A stretch of DNA of 64,000 nt from the NCBI RefSeq assembly GCF_004762095.1, contig NZ_SIJH01000009.1, positions 97,723 to 161,722 of the forward strand, read 5' to 3'. The notes below the pieces were generated by a model, which had not been told where the DNA came from, searched no databases, and saw nothing but the letters and a program-made list of their open reading frames with translations. Below, one piece after another: positions 8,905 through 17,511 of the stretch. How positions within the stretch are numbered: position 1 is the first letter of the stretch; each line of letters opens with the position of its first letter. Source of the stretch: Tabrizicola caldifontis (GTDB lineage: Bacteria > Pseudomonadota > Alphaproteobacteria > Rhodobacterales > Rhodobacteraceae). The position numbers and the translations under genes were made by a program.

Positions 8905-10251
8905 ATGTCCATTCCCCAGTCCGGCGGCGGACCCATCGAAAGCTTCGACCAGCTTGCCGCCTACATGGAGGCCGGCTGCAAGCCGAAGGACCAGTGGCGC
9001 ATCGGCGCCGAGCATGAGAAGTTCGGCTGGCTTACCGATACCCGCGCGCCACTTCCCTATGCCGGGCCGCGCTCGATTTCGGCGATCTTCGATGGTCTCG
9101 TTGCCCGCTATGGCTGGCAGCCGGTACGCGAGGGCGAAAACGTCATCGGCCTGGCCCGGAATGGCGCCAACATCAGCCTCGAACCCGGCGGACAGTTCGA
9201 ACTTTCGGGGGCACCCTTAGCCTCGACCATCGAGGTTGCCGCTGAATTGCAGACCCATCTGGACGAGGTCCGCTCGATCGCCGAGCCGATGGGCGTGCGC
9301 TTCATGGGGATCGGTGCACCGCCCGAGTGGACGCATGATCAGATGCCGGTGATGCCCAAGGGGCGTTACCGGCTGATGACCGACTACATGGGCCGGGTCG
9401 GCACCCATGGCACGCAGATGATGTATCGCACGGCAACCGTGCAGGTGAATCTGGACTATGCCTCCGAAGCGGACATGGTGCAGAAACTGCGGGTGGCGCT
9501 GGCGCTGCAACCGGTGGCGACGGCGCTGTTCGCTTCCTCTCCCTTCTTCGAGGGCCGGCCCAACGGTCACCGCAGCTGGCGCAGCCGCATCTGGCGGGGG
9601 CTGGATGACAGCCGGACGGGGATGCTGCCCTTCGCCTTCGAAGAAGGCATGGGCTTTCAGCGCTATGTGGACTGGGTGCTGGATGTGCCGATGTATTTCG
9701 TCTATCGCGACGGGAAATACATCGACGCGCTGGGCCAGTCGTTCCGCGATTTCCTGAAGGGCGAATTGCCCGCGCTGCCGGGGGAAAGACCCACACTTTC
9801 CGATTGGGCCGATCACATGACCACGGTCTTCCCCGAAGCCCGGGTCAAGAAGTATATCGAGATGCGCGGGGCCGATTGCGGGGATCAGGCGCACATCGTG
9901 GCCTTGCCTGCCTTCTGGGTCGGGCTGATGTATGACCAGACCGCGCTAGATGCCGCCTGGGATCTGGTGAAGAGCTTCGATGCCCAGACGCGCGAGGGGC
10001 TGCGGGTCGCTGCCTCGGAGCGGGCTCTGGCGGGCGAGGCCGGTGGCGTCAAACTGATGGACTTGGCCAGCGCCGCCCTGGGGCTTAGCCATGCGGGCCT
10101 TGCGGCCCGCGGGCTGGGTGAAGAGGCGCAGCTTGCACCGCTGGTCGAAAGCCTGAAGACAGGAAAGGTGCAGGCCGACCGCTGGCTGGAGCTATACGAG
10201 GGCGAGTGGGGCCACAGCCTTGTGCCGCTTTACGAGGCAGCCTCGCTTTAG
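8905..10251 (+). CDS. gshA: Glutamate-cysteine ligase (GCS2/plant-type)
   Basis: This enzyme makes gamma-glutamylcysteine from glutamate, cysteine and ATP, the first step of glutathione synthesis. The 448-residue length and the motifs RIGAEHEKFGW near the N-terminus (ATP/Mg site), NISLEPGGQFELSG, and MYRTATVQVNLDY are those of the alphaproteobacterial and plant GCS2 enzymes, not the E. coli type. The ATG at 8905 has GGAG eight bases upstream. It stands alone on the plus strand and is convergent with plsY. It supplies the cofactor used by the YghU-type enzyme in this window. Confidence 0.95.
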   Translation: MSIPQSGGGPIESFDQLAAYMEAGCKPKDQWRIGAEHEKFGWLTDTRAPLPYAGPRSISAIFDGLVARYGWQPVREGENVIGLARNGANISLEPGGQFELSGAPLASTIEVAAELQTHLDEVRSIAEPMGVRFMGIGAPPEWTHDQMPVMPKGRYRLMTDYMGRVGTHGTQMMYRTATVQVNLDYASEADMVQKLRVALALQPVATALFASSPFFEGRPNGHRSWRSRIWRGLDDSRTGMLPFAFEEGMGFQRYVDWVLDVPMYFVYRDGKYIDALGQSFRDFLKGELPALPGERPTLSDWADHMTTVFPEARVKKYIEMRGADCGDQAHIVALPAFWVGLMYDQTALDAAWDLVKSFDAQTREGLRVAASERALAGEAGGVKLMDLASAALGLSHAGLAARGLGEEAQLAPLVESLKTGKVQADRWLELYEGEWGHSLVPLYEAASL

Positions 10252-10342
10252 CCTGGGGGCGCCAGGGGGCACTTATCCCTTCCTTGCGGTCGGTCTTCGC
10301 CGGACGCTCGCGGGCGGCCGCACGAAAGCGAAGAGCCGCGGG

Positions 10343-10969
10343 TCAGGCCCCGGTGTCGGCAGCTTTCTTCCGGCCGATCTTCGGTTCTGTGCCGGCCTTG
10401 ATCCGCTTCAGGTTCTCTGCATGGCGCAAATAGACCAGGACGGTCAGGAAGAAGACAAGGATCAGCATCCGCCCTTCGTTGAACCAGAACAGCCATAGCG
10501 AGGCACTGGCGGCCGAGACCAGCGCGCCGATCGATGAGATGCGCGTGACCAGCGCTGCCACCAGCCAGGTGCCGCAGACGGCAAGGCCCACAGGCCAGGC
10601 GAGTGCCAGAAGGATGCCCAGGAAGGTTGCCACTCCCTTGCCGCCCCGGAAGCCCAGCCAGACTGGAAACAGGTGGCCCAGAAAGGCCGCAAGGCCCGCC
10701 AGCTGCGCCGCATCCTCGCCAAGGGCGGCGCGTGCGATCACGACGGCGATCCCGCCCTTGGCCGCATCCAGCACCAGCGTCGCCAGCGCAGCGCCCTTGT
10801 GCCCCGTGCGCAGCACGTTGGTCGCGCCGATGTTTCCCGAACCGATCTTCCTCAGGTCTCCCAGACCCATTGCCCGCGTGATGACGATGCCGAACGGCAC
10901 CGAGCCCAGCAGATAGGCAAGCAGCGCAGTCACAAGCAGAAGCGTGAGCGAGGTGGTGATGTCGGGCAT
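10343..10969 (-). CDS. plsY: Acyl-phosphate:glycerol-3-phosphate acyltransferase
   Basis: PlsY transfers an acyl group from acyl-phosphate to glycerol 3-phosphate, the first step of phospholipid synthesis, in the inner membrane. The 208-residue protein has five predicted helices and the three family motifs: GSVPFG near the N-terminus followed by KIGSGNIGATNVLR, then GHLFPVWLGFRGGKGVAT, and a C-terminal helix with RHAENLKRI. It directly follows pyrC' with a 3-base gap and is probably in the same transcript, an order I associate with Rhodobacteraceae. Confidence 0.95.
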   Translation of the reverse strand: MPDITTSLTLLLVTALLAYLLGSVPFGIVITRAMGLGDLRKIGSGNIGATNVLRTGHKGAALATLVLDAAKGGIAVVIARAALGEDAAQLAGLAAFLGHLFPVWLGFRGGKGVATFLGILLALAWPVGLAVCGTWLVAALVTRISSIGALVSAASASLWLFWFNEGRMLILVFFLTVLVYLRHAENLKRIKAGTEPKIGRKKAADTGA

Positions 10970-10972
10970 GGA

Positions 10973-12247
10973 TCAGTCGTCCGCGGCGAAGACCTGCGTC
11001 CCGGCGACCCAGGTTGCCAGCACCTTACCCTCCATCCGGGCGCCGTCAAACGGGGTGTTCTTCGATTTGGACCGCAGCTTGAAGCGGTCCAGCAGGAAGG
11101 GCGCGTCGGGATCGAACAGGATCAGGTCGGCCGGCGCGCCGGGGGCCAGGCGTCCCTGCGGCAGACCCAGGCGCCGGGCCGGGTTCAGGGCCATGGCGCG
11201 GAAAAGTGCCGGCAGGGTAAGATGTCCGGCGTGGTAAAGCCGCATCGCGGCGGGCAGGAAGGTTTCCAGCGCGACCGCACCGGGGGCGGCTTCCTCGAAG
11301 GGCAGGCGTTTCGACTCCTCGTCAGCGGGGGTGTGCATCGAACTGATCACGTCGATCTGCCCCTCGGCCACGGCAGTTACCATTGCCAGCCGGTCCGCTT
11401 CCGACCGCAGTGGCGGGGTCAGCTTGAAGAAGGTGCGGTAGTCACCCACGTCGAATTCGTTCAGCGTCAGATGGTGGATCGACGTGCCGGCGGTCACGTT
11501 CAGCCCGGCGGCGCGGGCGCGGGCAAGCGCGGGCAGCGATTTCGCCGTTGTGATCTGGTCGGCGTGGTAGGCGACACCCGTCATCTCGACCAGGGCGAGG
11601 TCGCGTTCCAGCCCCATGCGTTCGGCCATGGGTGACACGGCGGGAATGCCGCGCAGGCTGGCGAACTTGCCCGAGGTCGCCGATGCGCCTGCCGACAGCG
11701 ACGGATCCTGCGGGTGCCCCACGACCAGCGCGCCCAGCGATCGCGCATAGGCCATGGCGCGAGTCAGGGCCTTGGCATTGGTCGAGACGCGGAAGACATC
11801 GGTGAAGGCGATGGCGCCCGCGTCGCGCAGGAAACCGATCTCCACCATCTCGTGCCCGTCGCGGCCCTTGGTCAGCGCGGCCATGTGGCGGATGCGCACC
11901 GGGGCTTCGGCTGCCCGGCGGGTCACGAATTCAAGCGTCTCGGGCGTGTCGATGGCCGGGATCGTGTCGGGACGCGCGATGATCGTGGTCACGCCCCCCG
12001 CCGCCGCAGCAAGCCCCGCCGAGCGGAAGCTTTCGCGGTGCCGTTCGCCGGGCTCGCCAATCTTTACCCCCAGATCAACGATGCCGGGGGCAAGGCACTT
12101 GCCGGCGCAATCGATGACCGTGGCCCCTTTCGGTGCAGTTCCGTCGCGGGCAAGGATCGCGCCTCCCTTCACGGTCAGGCTGCCGGGTGCGTCGGTTCCG
12201 GCCTCGGGGTCGATCAGGCGGGCATGGGCGAAGTGCAGCGTCGTCAT
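10973..12247 (-). CDS. pyrC: Dihydroorotase-like protein lacking metal ligands (PyrC')
   Basis: The 424-residue protein has the whole amidohydrolase barrel of a type I dihydroorotase, but the zinc site is gone. The strand-1 HxH motif reads Gly60-Val-Lys62 within GIVDLGVKIGEPGERH. The catalytic Asp of the usual DHAPH motif is replaced in ISSMHTPADEES (Met304-His305), and the usual MPNT strand reads ARPDT. His258 and His259 remain. In Pseudomonas an inactive PyrC' partners PyrB and is needed for assembly of aspartate carbamoyltransferase; the nearby pyrB gene suggests the same job here. A genuine dihydroorotase should then be encoded elsewhere. The start at 12247 fits the homologues' N-terminus. 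Confidence 0.85.
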   Translation of the reverse strand: MTTLHFAHARLIDPEAGTDAPGSLTVKGGAILARDGTAPKGATVIDCAGKCLAPGIVDLGVKIGEPGERHRESFRSAGLAAAAGGVTTIIARPDTIPAIDTPETLEFVTRRAAEAPVRIRHMAALTKGRDGHEMVEIGFLRDAGAIAFTDVFRVSTNAKALTRAMAYARSLGALVVGHPQDPSLSAGASATSGKFASLRGIPAVSPMAERMGLERDLALVEMTGVAYHADQITTAKSLPALARARAAGLNVTAGTSIHHLTLNEFDVGDYRTFFKLTPPLRSEADRLAMVTAVAEGQIDVISSMHTPADEESKRLPFEEAAPGAVALETFLPAAMRLYHAGHLTLPALFRAMALNPARRLGLPQGRLAPGAPADLILFDPDAPFLLDRFKLRSKSKNTPFDGARMEGKVLATWVAGTQVFAADD

Positions 12248-12254
12248 GGGTTGG

Positions 12255-12707
12255 TCACCTTCCGCGGCTCGCGGCCGCACCGATCCGCGCGGCGACCGCT
12301 GCGGCATCGGACTGATACTTGATCAGATGCTTGTCGCCCGAAAGCGTCACGACCTGCACCGCGCCAAGAAAGGGGCGGGCCGTCCGGATCTGCTTCAGCG
12401 GGATCGCCCGGCCTCCGGGGCCGAGCAGGCGACGGTCCGTCAGGCGCCAGGTCTCGCTCAGGGCTTCCGAGGCCAGATAGGCCGCCCTTGCACCGATCGC
12501 GATGGCTGCCCCAAGGGGCCCAGCGACGGGGTAGGGATTGCCCTGCCACATGAGGATCACCCCCGCCGCGGCGCCAAGAACCACCGCCATGACCAGATGT
12601 CCCTGCCAGTAGGCGCGCCGGTCGGCCCGGAACTCTGCCACCACGGTCTCGCCGTCCAGCAGGGGTGTGGCATGGCCCATGATGCTGTCGGGTTCGATGC
12701 GGGACAT
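12255..12707 (-). CDS. Membrane protein with bacterial PH-like domain
   Basis: The 150-residue protein has two central transmembrane helices (about 37-75) followed by a beta-rich tail with TWRLTDRRLLGPGG and a hydrophobic VVTLSGDKHLIKY strand, the pattern of small bacterial PH-domain proteins that follow a helical hairpin. The substrate or partner is unknown. It lies between pyrB and pyrC' in the same orientation, 7 bases from pyrC' and 2 bases after the preceding small gene, so it is very likely in the pyrimidine operon without an obvious role in that pathway. Confidence 0.7.
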   Translation of the reverse strand: MSRIEPDSIMGHATPLLDGETVVAEFRADRRAYWQGHLVMAVVLGAAAGVILMWQGNPYPVAGPLGAAIAIGARAAYLASEALSETWRLTDRRLLGPGGRAIPLKQIRTARPFLGAVQVVTLSGDKHLIKYQSDAAAVAARIGAAASRGR

Positions 12708-12709
12708 GC

Positions 12710-12859
12710 TCAGGCAATCCAGATGATGAGGGCGGTGAAGAGCGCAAGAAAGACAAGGACGGCCGCAGCCACCATGCCGCCCTGACGCAGTTCCTGCCTT
12801 GTCGGCTTGCGGTCGGGATCCGGGGTCACGTCGCGCCCCGTTTCTGCTGGTTGTCGCAT
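12710..12859 (-). CDS. Small single-helix membrane protein
   Basis: A 49-residue protein with a polar N-terminus and a C-terminal transmembrane helix (about 28-48). The ATG at 12859 is preceded by AAGG at about 12 bases; a longer version from a TTG at 12916 would add 19 residues. It sits between pyrB and the PH-like gene in the same operon. The family is not recognised. Confidence 0.55.
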   Translation of the reverse strand: MRQPAETGRDVTPDPDRKPTRQELRQGGMVAAAVLVFLALFTALIIWIA

Positions 12860-12920
12860 CTCTTGCGCCCTTCGCTGCAGGGCGGAAGGGAAACGGACCT
12901 CGGAAAGGCGGGCCAACGGG

Positions 12921-13883
12921 TCACGCCATCATCCCCACGATCTTCCGCCCGCGTTCGGCCCTGAGATTCCGCGCCAGAAGGTCCATGCAGGCCATGCGCA
13001 CGGCGACACCCATTTCCACCTGGTCCTGGATAACCGACCGGTTGATGTCATCGGCAAGTTCGCCGTCGATTTCCACCCCGCGGTTCATCGGACCGGGGTG
13101 CATGACGATGGCATCGGGCGCGGCATGGGACAGTTTTTCCGCGTCAAGCCCGTAGCGGTGGTAGTATTCGCGTTCGGACGGGATGAAGCCGCCGTCCATC
13201 CGTTCCTTCTGCAGCCGCAGCATCATCACGACATCGGCGCCCTTCAGGCCTTCGCGCATGTCGTCGAACAGCTCGCAGCCGAAATCCTCGACGCCGGACG
13301 GCATCAGGGTTGGCGGCGCGATCAGGCGCAGACGGTTTTCCATCTTTCCCAGCAGGATCAGGTTCGACCGTGCCACCCGCGAATGCGCGATGTCGCCGCA
13401 GATCGCCACGGTCAGGCGTTGCAGCCGCCCCTTCGCCCGGCGGATGGTCAGCGCATCCAGAAGTGCCTGGGTGGGATGTTCGTGCCGCCCGTCGCCCGCG
13501 TTCAGCACCGCACAATCCACCTTCTGCGCCAGAAGGTTGACAGCCCCGCTTGCCCCGTGACGCACCACCAGAAGGTCCGGGTGCATCGCGTTCAGCGTCA
13601 TCGCGGTGTCGATCAGCGTCTCGCCCTTCTTCACGCTGGAATTGGCGACCGACATGTTCATCACATCCGCCCCCAGCCGTTTTCCGGCCAGTTCGAAGCT
13701 GGATTGCGTGCGGGTCGAGGCTTCGAAGAAGAGGTTGATCTGCGTCATTCCCGCCAGCACGTCGGATTGCTTCACCGTGCGGCGGTTCAGATCGACGTAA
13801 CGTTCGGCCAGATCGAGGACCGTGGTGATCTCCAGCGGTGAAAGCTGTTCGATCCCCAGAAGGTGGCGGGCGCGGAAGGCCAT
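12921..13883 (-). CDS. pyrB: Aspartate carbamoyltransferase catalytic subunit
   Basis: PyrB condenses carbamoyl phosphate with aspartate in pyrimidine synthesis. The 320-residue chain has the carbamoyl-phosphate motif [13 protein letters not shown] (about 52-64), the flexible [15 protein letters not shown] segment, [16 protein letters not shown], and [13 protein letters not shown] near the C-terminus, all with active-site residues in place. The ATG at 13883 fits the family N-terminus ([12 protein letters not shown]). It heads the operon pyrB - two small genes - pyrC' - plsY and is divergent from the uracil-DNA glycosylase gene. Confidence 0.97.
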   Translation of the reverse strand: MAFRARHLLGIEQLSPLEITTVLDLAERYVDLNRRTVKQSDVLAGMTQINLFFEASTRTQSSFELAGKRLGADVMNMSVANSSVKKGETLIDTAMTLNAMHPDLLVVRHGASGAVNLLAQKVDCAVLNAGDGRHEHPTQALLDALTIRRAKGRLQRLTVAICGDIAHSRVARSNLILLGKMENRLRLIAPPTLMPSGVEDFGCELFDDMREGLKGADVVMMLRLQKERMDGGFIPSEREYYHRYGLDAEKLSHAAPDAIVMHPGPMNRGVEIDGELADDINRSVIQDQVEMGVAVRMACMDLLARNLRAERGRKIVGMMA

Positions 13884-13995
13884 GGGCAAGTCCCTGCAGA
13901 TTTGACCCTCTATCGCAAACCGGTGGGGCGGGGGCAAGCGCAAGGCGGCGTGGATCGCTCTGGCACCGGATCGGCCCAGGGCCTAGTCTCGGGCC

Positions 13996-14787
13996 ATGGG
14001 AATCGCCGCAGACATCGCCGGGGACTGGCACGCCGCCCTTGCCGCGCTGGCATGGCAGGTCGAGGCCGGTGCCGACGAGGTGATCGGCGACGGCCCGCTG
14101 AACCGCTATGAGCTTGCAGCCGAGGGAAGGAAACCTTCCGTCCCTGCGCCCGCAGCACCTGCGTTGCCCGAGTCGGTTGCCGCGGCCGATCCGGTCCAGG
14201 TGGCGCAGGCGGCGGCGGCGCGGGCCCGGACACTGGAGGAGTTGCGATCGGCCATCCTGGCCTATGACCATTGCGATCTGAAGAAGGGGGCGCGGAACAC
14301 GGTCTTTGCCGACGGCAACCCTGCGGCGCGTGTCCTTATCCTGGGCGAGGCGCCGGGCGCGGACGAGGACCGCGAGGGGCGGCCCTTCGTGGGGCGCGCC
14401 GGGCAGCTTCTGGACCGGATGTTCGCGGCGATCGGTCTTTCCCGCTCCAGCACCGATCCGCAATCGGCGCTTTACATCACGAATGTCATGCCCTGGCGCC
14501 CGCCGGCAAACCGCGACCCCGAACCTGCGGAAATCGCCATGATGCGGCCCTTTGTCGAGCGCCACATAGCCCTGGTCGATCCGGCGGTGATCGTGGTCAT
14601 GGGCAATACGCCGCTGGATGCGCTGACCGGCAAGCGCGGCATCCTGCGGGCGCGGGGAAACTGGATGCAGGCCCTGGGCAGGCCACTGCTGCCGATGACC
14701 CACCCGGCCTATCTGCTACGCAATCCCTCTGCCAAGCGTGAGGCCTGGGCGGATCTTCTGTCCTTGCAGGAAAGGCTTCGCGGGTGA
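13996..14787 (+). CDS. Uracil-DNA glycosylase, family-4-like
   Basis: This enzyme should excise uracil from DNA. The 263-residue protein has an Ala/Pro-rich N-terminal extension (1-75) and a UDG fold with motif A GEAPGADEDREGRPFVG (117-133), then TNVMPWRPPANR, and motif B MTHPAYLLR (His236). Family-4 enzymes normally carry four cysteines for a 4Fe-4S cluster; here the whole protein contains only Cys93, in DHCDLKK, so a cluster is not possible with the usual ligands. It is the first of a tight set: its stop overlaps the start of the LysE-type gene. It is divergent from pyrB. Confidence 0.85.
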   Translation: MGIAADIAGDWHAALAALAWQVEAGADEVIGDGPLNRYELAAEGRKPSVPAPAAPALPESVAAADPVQVAQAAAARARTLEELRSAILAYDHCDLKKGARNTVFADGNPAARVLILGEAPGADEDREGRPFVGRAGQLLDRMFAAIGLSRSSTDPQSALYITNVMPWRPPANRDPEPAEIAMMRPFVERHIALVDPAVIVVMGNTPLDALTGKRGILRARGNWMQALGRPLLPMTHPAYLLRNPSAKREAWADLLSLQERLRG

Positions 14788-15416
14788 TGCTGCCGGTCGA
14801 GCCGCTTGTGCTTCTTGCCTTCATCCCCGCCGCGCTGGCGCTGAACCTGACGCCGGGGGCCGATATGATGTTCTGCCTGGGCCAGGGGTTGAAGGCCGGG
14901 CGGCGGGCGGCGATGGCGGCGAATTTCGGCATTGCGCTGGGCGGCATGGTGCATGTGACGCTGGCGGCGCTGGGCCTGGGGGCGCTGGTTGCGGCACATC
15001 CGGCGGCCTTCGAGGCAATCCGATGGCTGGGGGTCGGCTATCTGGCGTGGCTGGCGGTTGGGGCGCTGCGGGCATCGCCCTTCGCGGGCGAGGTGGCGGT
15101 GGTGCACGCCCCGGCCGGGCGGGTGTTCCTTCAGGCGCTGGCGGTCAATCTGCTGAACCCGAAGGTGATCCTTTTCATTCTGGCCTTTCTGCCGCAGTTC
15201 GTGAACCCAGCGCGCCCGATGCTGCCGCAGTTCCTGATGCTGGGGGCGGTGTTCAGTCTGGGCGGACTGCTGGTCAACGGCGCGGTGGGCCTGTTTGCCG
15301 GGTCCATCGGCCAGCGGCTTGCCCGGTCGGCCGGTCTGGCGCGCTGGCTGTCCCGGATCAGCGCCACCATCTTCGGTGCGCTTGCCCTGCGGCTGGCGCT
15401 GATGCCAAGGAGCTAG
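14784..15416 (+). CDS. LysE/RhtB-family amino acid exporter
   Basis: The 210-residue inner-membrane protein begins with the family signature ALNLTPGADMMFCLGQGL (about 17-35) and has about six helices, including AVNLLNPKVILFILAFLPQF. LysE/RhtB proteins export amino acids or their analogues; the substrate cannot be told from sequence. The start overlaps the uracil-DNA glycosylase stop (GTG at 14784, or the ATG at 14787), so the two are coupled, and moaB follows two bases after its stop. Confidence 0.9.
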   Translation: MMLPVEPLVLLAFIPAALALNLTPGADMMFCLGQGLKAGRRAAMAANFGIALGGMVHVTLAALGLGALVAAHPAAFEAIRWLGVGYLAWLAVGALRASPFAGEVAVVHAPAGRVFLQALAVNLLNPKVILFILAFLPQFVNPARPMLPQFLMLGAVFSLGGLLVNGAVGLFAGSIGQRLARSAGLARWLSRISATIFGALALRLALMPRS

Positions 15417-15418
15417 AG

Positions 15419-15961
15419 ATGAGCCGCATCGACGAAAGCCTGCCCTTCCACCCGGTCCGCATAGCGGTGCTCACGGTCAGCGACACGCGGACGCCCGAGA
15501 CGGACCGGTCGGGTGATGCCCTGGTCGAACGGCTGACTGCGGCGGGCCACTTTCTGGCAGGCCGCGGCATCGTGGCGGACGACCGCGCGCTGATCGTGGA
15601 ACGGCTGCGGGCCTGGATCGCGGACCCGCAGGTGGACGTGATCCTGACAACCGGCGGCACGGGGCTGACAGGGCGCGACGTGACAGTAGAGGCCCACCGC
15701 GAGGTTTACGAGAAGGAGATCGAGGCCTTCGGCACGGTATTCACCATTGTCAGCATGCAGAAGATCGGGACCAGCGCCGTGCAAAGCCGTGCGACAGGCG
15801 GCGTTGCGGGGGGCACCTACCTTTTCGCCCTGCCCGGCAGCCCCGGCGCCTGCCGCGACGCCTGGGACGAGATCCTGGCCTTCCAGCTGGACAGTCGGCA
15901 CCGGCCCTGCAACTTTGTCGAGATCATGCCCCGGCTCGAGGAGCATCTCCGACGGAAATAG
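15419..15961 (+). CDS. moaB: Molybdenum cofactor biosynthesis protein B
   Basis: MoaB/MogA proteins adenylylate molybdopterin before metal insertion. The 180-residue sequence has the MoCF-binding fold with VLTVSDTRTPETDRSGDAL near the N-terminus, the ILTTGGTGLTGRDVT loop (about 79-93) and PGSPGACRDAW (about 140-150). Length fits MoaB. It is the third gene of the set with the glycosylase and exporter. No other cofactor genes are in the window. Confidence 0.93.
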   Translation: MSRIDESLPFHPVRIAVLTVSDTRTPETDRSGDALVERLTAAGHFLAGRGIVADDRALIVERLRAWIADPQVDVILTTGGTGLTGRDVTVEAHREVYEKEIEAFGTVFTIVSMQKIGTSAVQSRATGGVAGGTYLFALPGSPGACRDAWDEILAFQLDSRHRPCNFVEIMPRLEEHLRRK

Positions 15962-16055
15962 CCGTCTTCTGCGTAACATCTGCGTAGGTTGGACCTTCCG
16001 CACTGGCGGTTGGGGTCCGATGCGCTAGTCTTTGCGCGGCAAACACGGGGCAGGC

Positions 16056-17510
16056 ATGCGATTTGTCGGACGAAGCCTTCTAGGTCTTCTGCTGCTGGCG
16101 GTGACGCTGGCGCTCTTGGGGCTGGCAGCGATCACGCTTGGCAATGCGGTCCGCCAAAGCCTTGCCCCCGGTGGCCCGGCCCGCCCCGCGCAGGAGCGGG
16201 TGGTGGCGGCGAATGTCCTGACCCTTGCCCCGTCTGAGATCGCCCCGAAGCTGGTCGCCTACGGCAGGGTCGAGGCGCGGCGGACGCTCGACATCCGCAC
16301 CCGGCAGTCGGGAACGGTGGTCTGGGTGGCCGACAGCTTCCGAAACGGCGGCAGCGTGGAGGCGGGCGCACTTCTGGTCCGTCTGGACCCGGTGCCTGCC
16401 GAGGAGGCCCTGGCCCTGGCCCGGGCCAACCTGGCCGAGGCCGAGGCGTCGGCGGCCGAGGCCGAGGCGGCGGCAGGGCTTTTGATCGAGGATCTGGCTG
16501 CGGCCGAGGCGCAGCTTGCCCTGCGCCGTCAGGCACTGGCACGGCAGGAAGAGATCGCTGCGCGTGGCGCAGGTTCGCCGCAGGCGGTCGAGACGGCAGA
16601 GCTGGCCGTGTCGGCGGCCGAACAGGCGGTGCTGTCGCGCAAGCAGGCGCTGGCTTCCGCGCGGGCGCGGGTCGATCAGACAGCTGTTGCCGTGACCCGG
16701 GCCCGGATCGCGCTGGGCGAGGCAGAGCGGGCCCTGGCAGAGACCGAGATTCACGCCGGGATCGGCGGCCTGGTGGACGGGGTAGGCCTTGTTCCCGGTG
16801 CCGTGGTGACTGCGAACGAGGTGCTGGGCCGGATCATCGACCCTGCGGTGCTCGACGTGGTGGTGCGCCTGTCCACGGCGCAGTTCGCGCTGCTGCTGGA
16901 TCAGGCGGGCGCTCTGCGGCCGGCGGCCGCCGATGTGCGGCTGGAAGGGGCCCCGGGTCTGGAGGCGCTGACGGGCCGGCTTGACCGCGTGGGCCCGGCC
17001 GTTGGCGCAGGTCAGACCGGACGCCTTGTCTATATTGCGCTGGATGCCCTGCCGCGGGGGCGGGAACTGGTGAAGCCCGGGGATTTCGTCTCGGTTGCCA
17101 TTTCCGAGCCGCCCCTGACCGATGTGGCGCAGGTGCCGGCAACGGCGGTCGGTCGTCAGGGCACGGTGCTGGCACTTGGACCCGAAGACCGCTTGCAGGA
17201 GGTCGCCGTCGAGGTGCTGCGGCGCCAGGGCGACGACGTCATCCTGCGGGTCGGGGCGCTGGCGGGCCGCGAGATCGTGGCCGAACGCTCGGCGCTTCTG
17301 GGCGAGGGCATCCGCATCCGTCCGATTCGCCCCCAGTCGTCGGATGCGATGGTTCCGCTGACCCCCGAACGCCGGGCCCAGCTGGTCGCCCTTGTCGAGG
17401 CCGACACAAGCCTCAGCCCCGAGGGACGCGCGCTTCTGCTGCAACAGTTGCAGGCCCCGGCGGTGCCTTTGCAGGTTGTTGACCGGCTGGAAGGCCGGGC
17501 GGACGGATGA
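16056..17510 (+). CDS. RND efflux periplasmic adaptor (membrane fusion protein)
   Basis: The 484-residue protein has an N-terminal membrane anchor (about 7-28) and then the adaptor plan: a first lipoyl half with TRQSGTVVWVADSFRNGGSV, an alanine- and glutamate-rich alpha-hairpin (about 120-235, clear heptads), the second lipoyl half with IHAGIGGLVDGVGLVPGAVV, and beta-barrel and membrane-proximal domains. It links an RND pump to an outer-membrane channel. The ATG at 16056 is chosen over a TTG at 16032 because GGGGCAGG precedes it. The pump gene follows one base after its stop. An outer-membrane channel gene is not nearby. Confidence 0.9.
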   Translation: MRFVGRSLLGLLLLAVTLALLGLAAITLGNAVRQSLAPGGPARPAQERVVAANVLTLAPSEIAPKLVAYGRVEARRTLDIRTRQSGTVVWVADSFRNGGSVEAGALLVRLDPVPAEEALALARANLAEAEASAAEAEAAAGLLIEDLAAAEAQLALRRQALARQEEIAARGAGSPQAVETAELAVSAAEQAVLSRKQALASARARVDQTAVAVTRARIALGEAERALAETEIHAGIGGLVDGVGLVPGAVVTANEVLGRIIDPAVLDVVVRLSTAQFALLLDQAGALRPAAADVRLEGAPGLEALTGRLDRVGPAVGAGQTGRLVYIALDALPRGRELVKPGDFVSVAISEPPLTDVAQVPATAVGRQGTVLALGPEDRLQEVAVEVLRRQGDDVILRVGALAGREIVAERSALLGEGIRIRPIRPQSSDAMVPLTPERRAQLVALVEADTSLSPEGRALLLQQLQAPAVPLQVVDRLEGRADG

Positions 17511-17511
17511 G

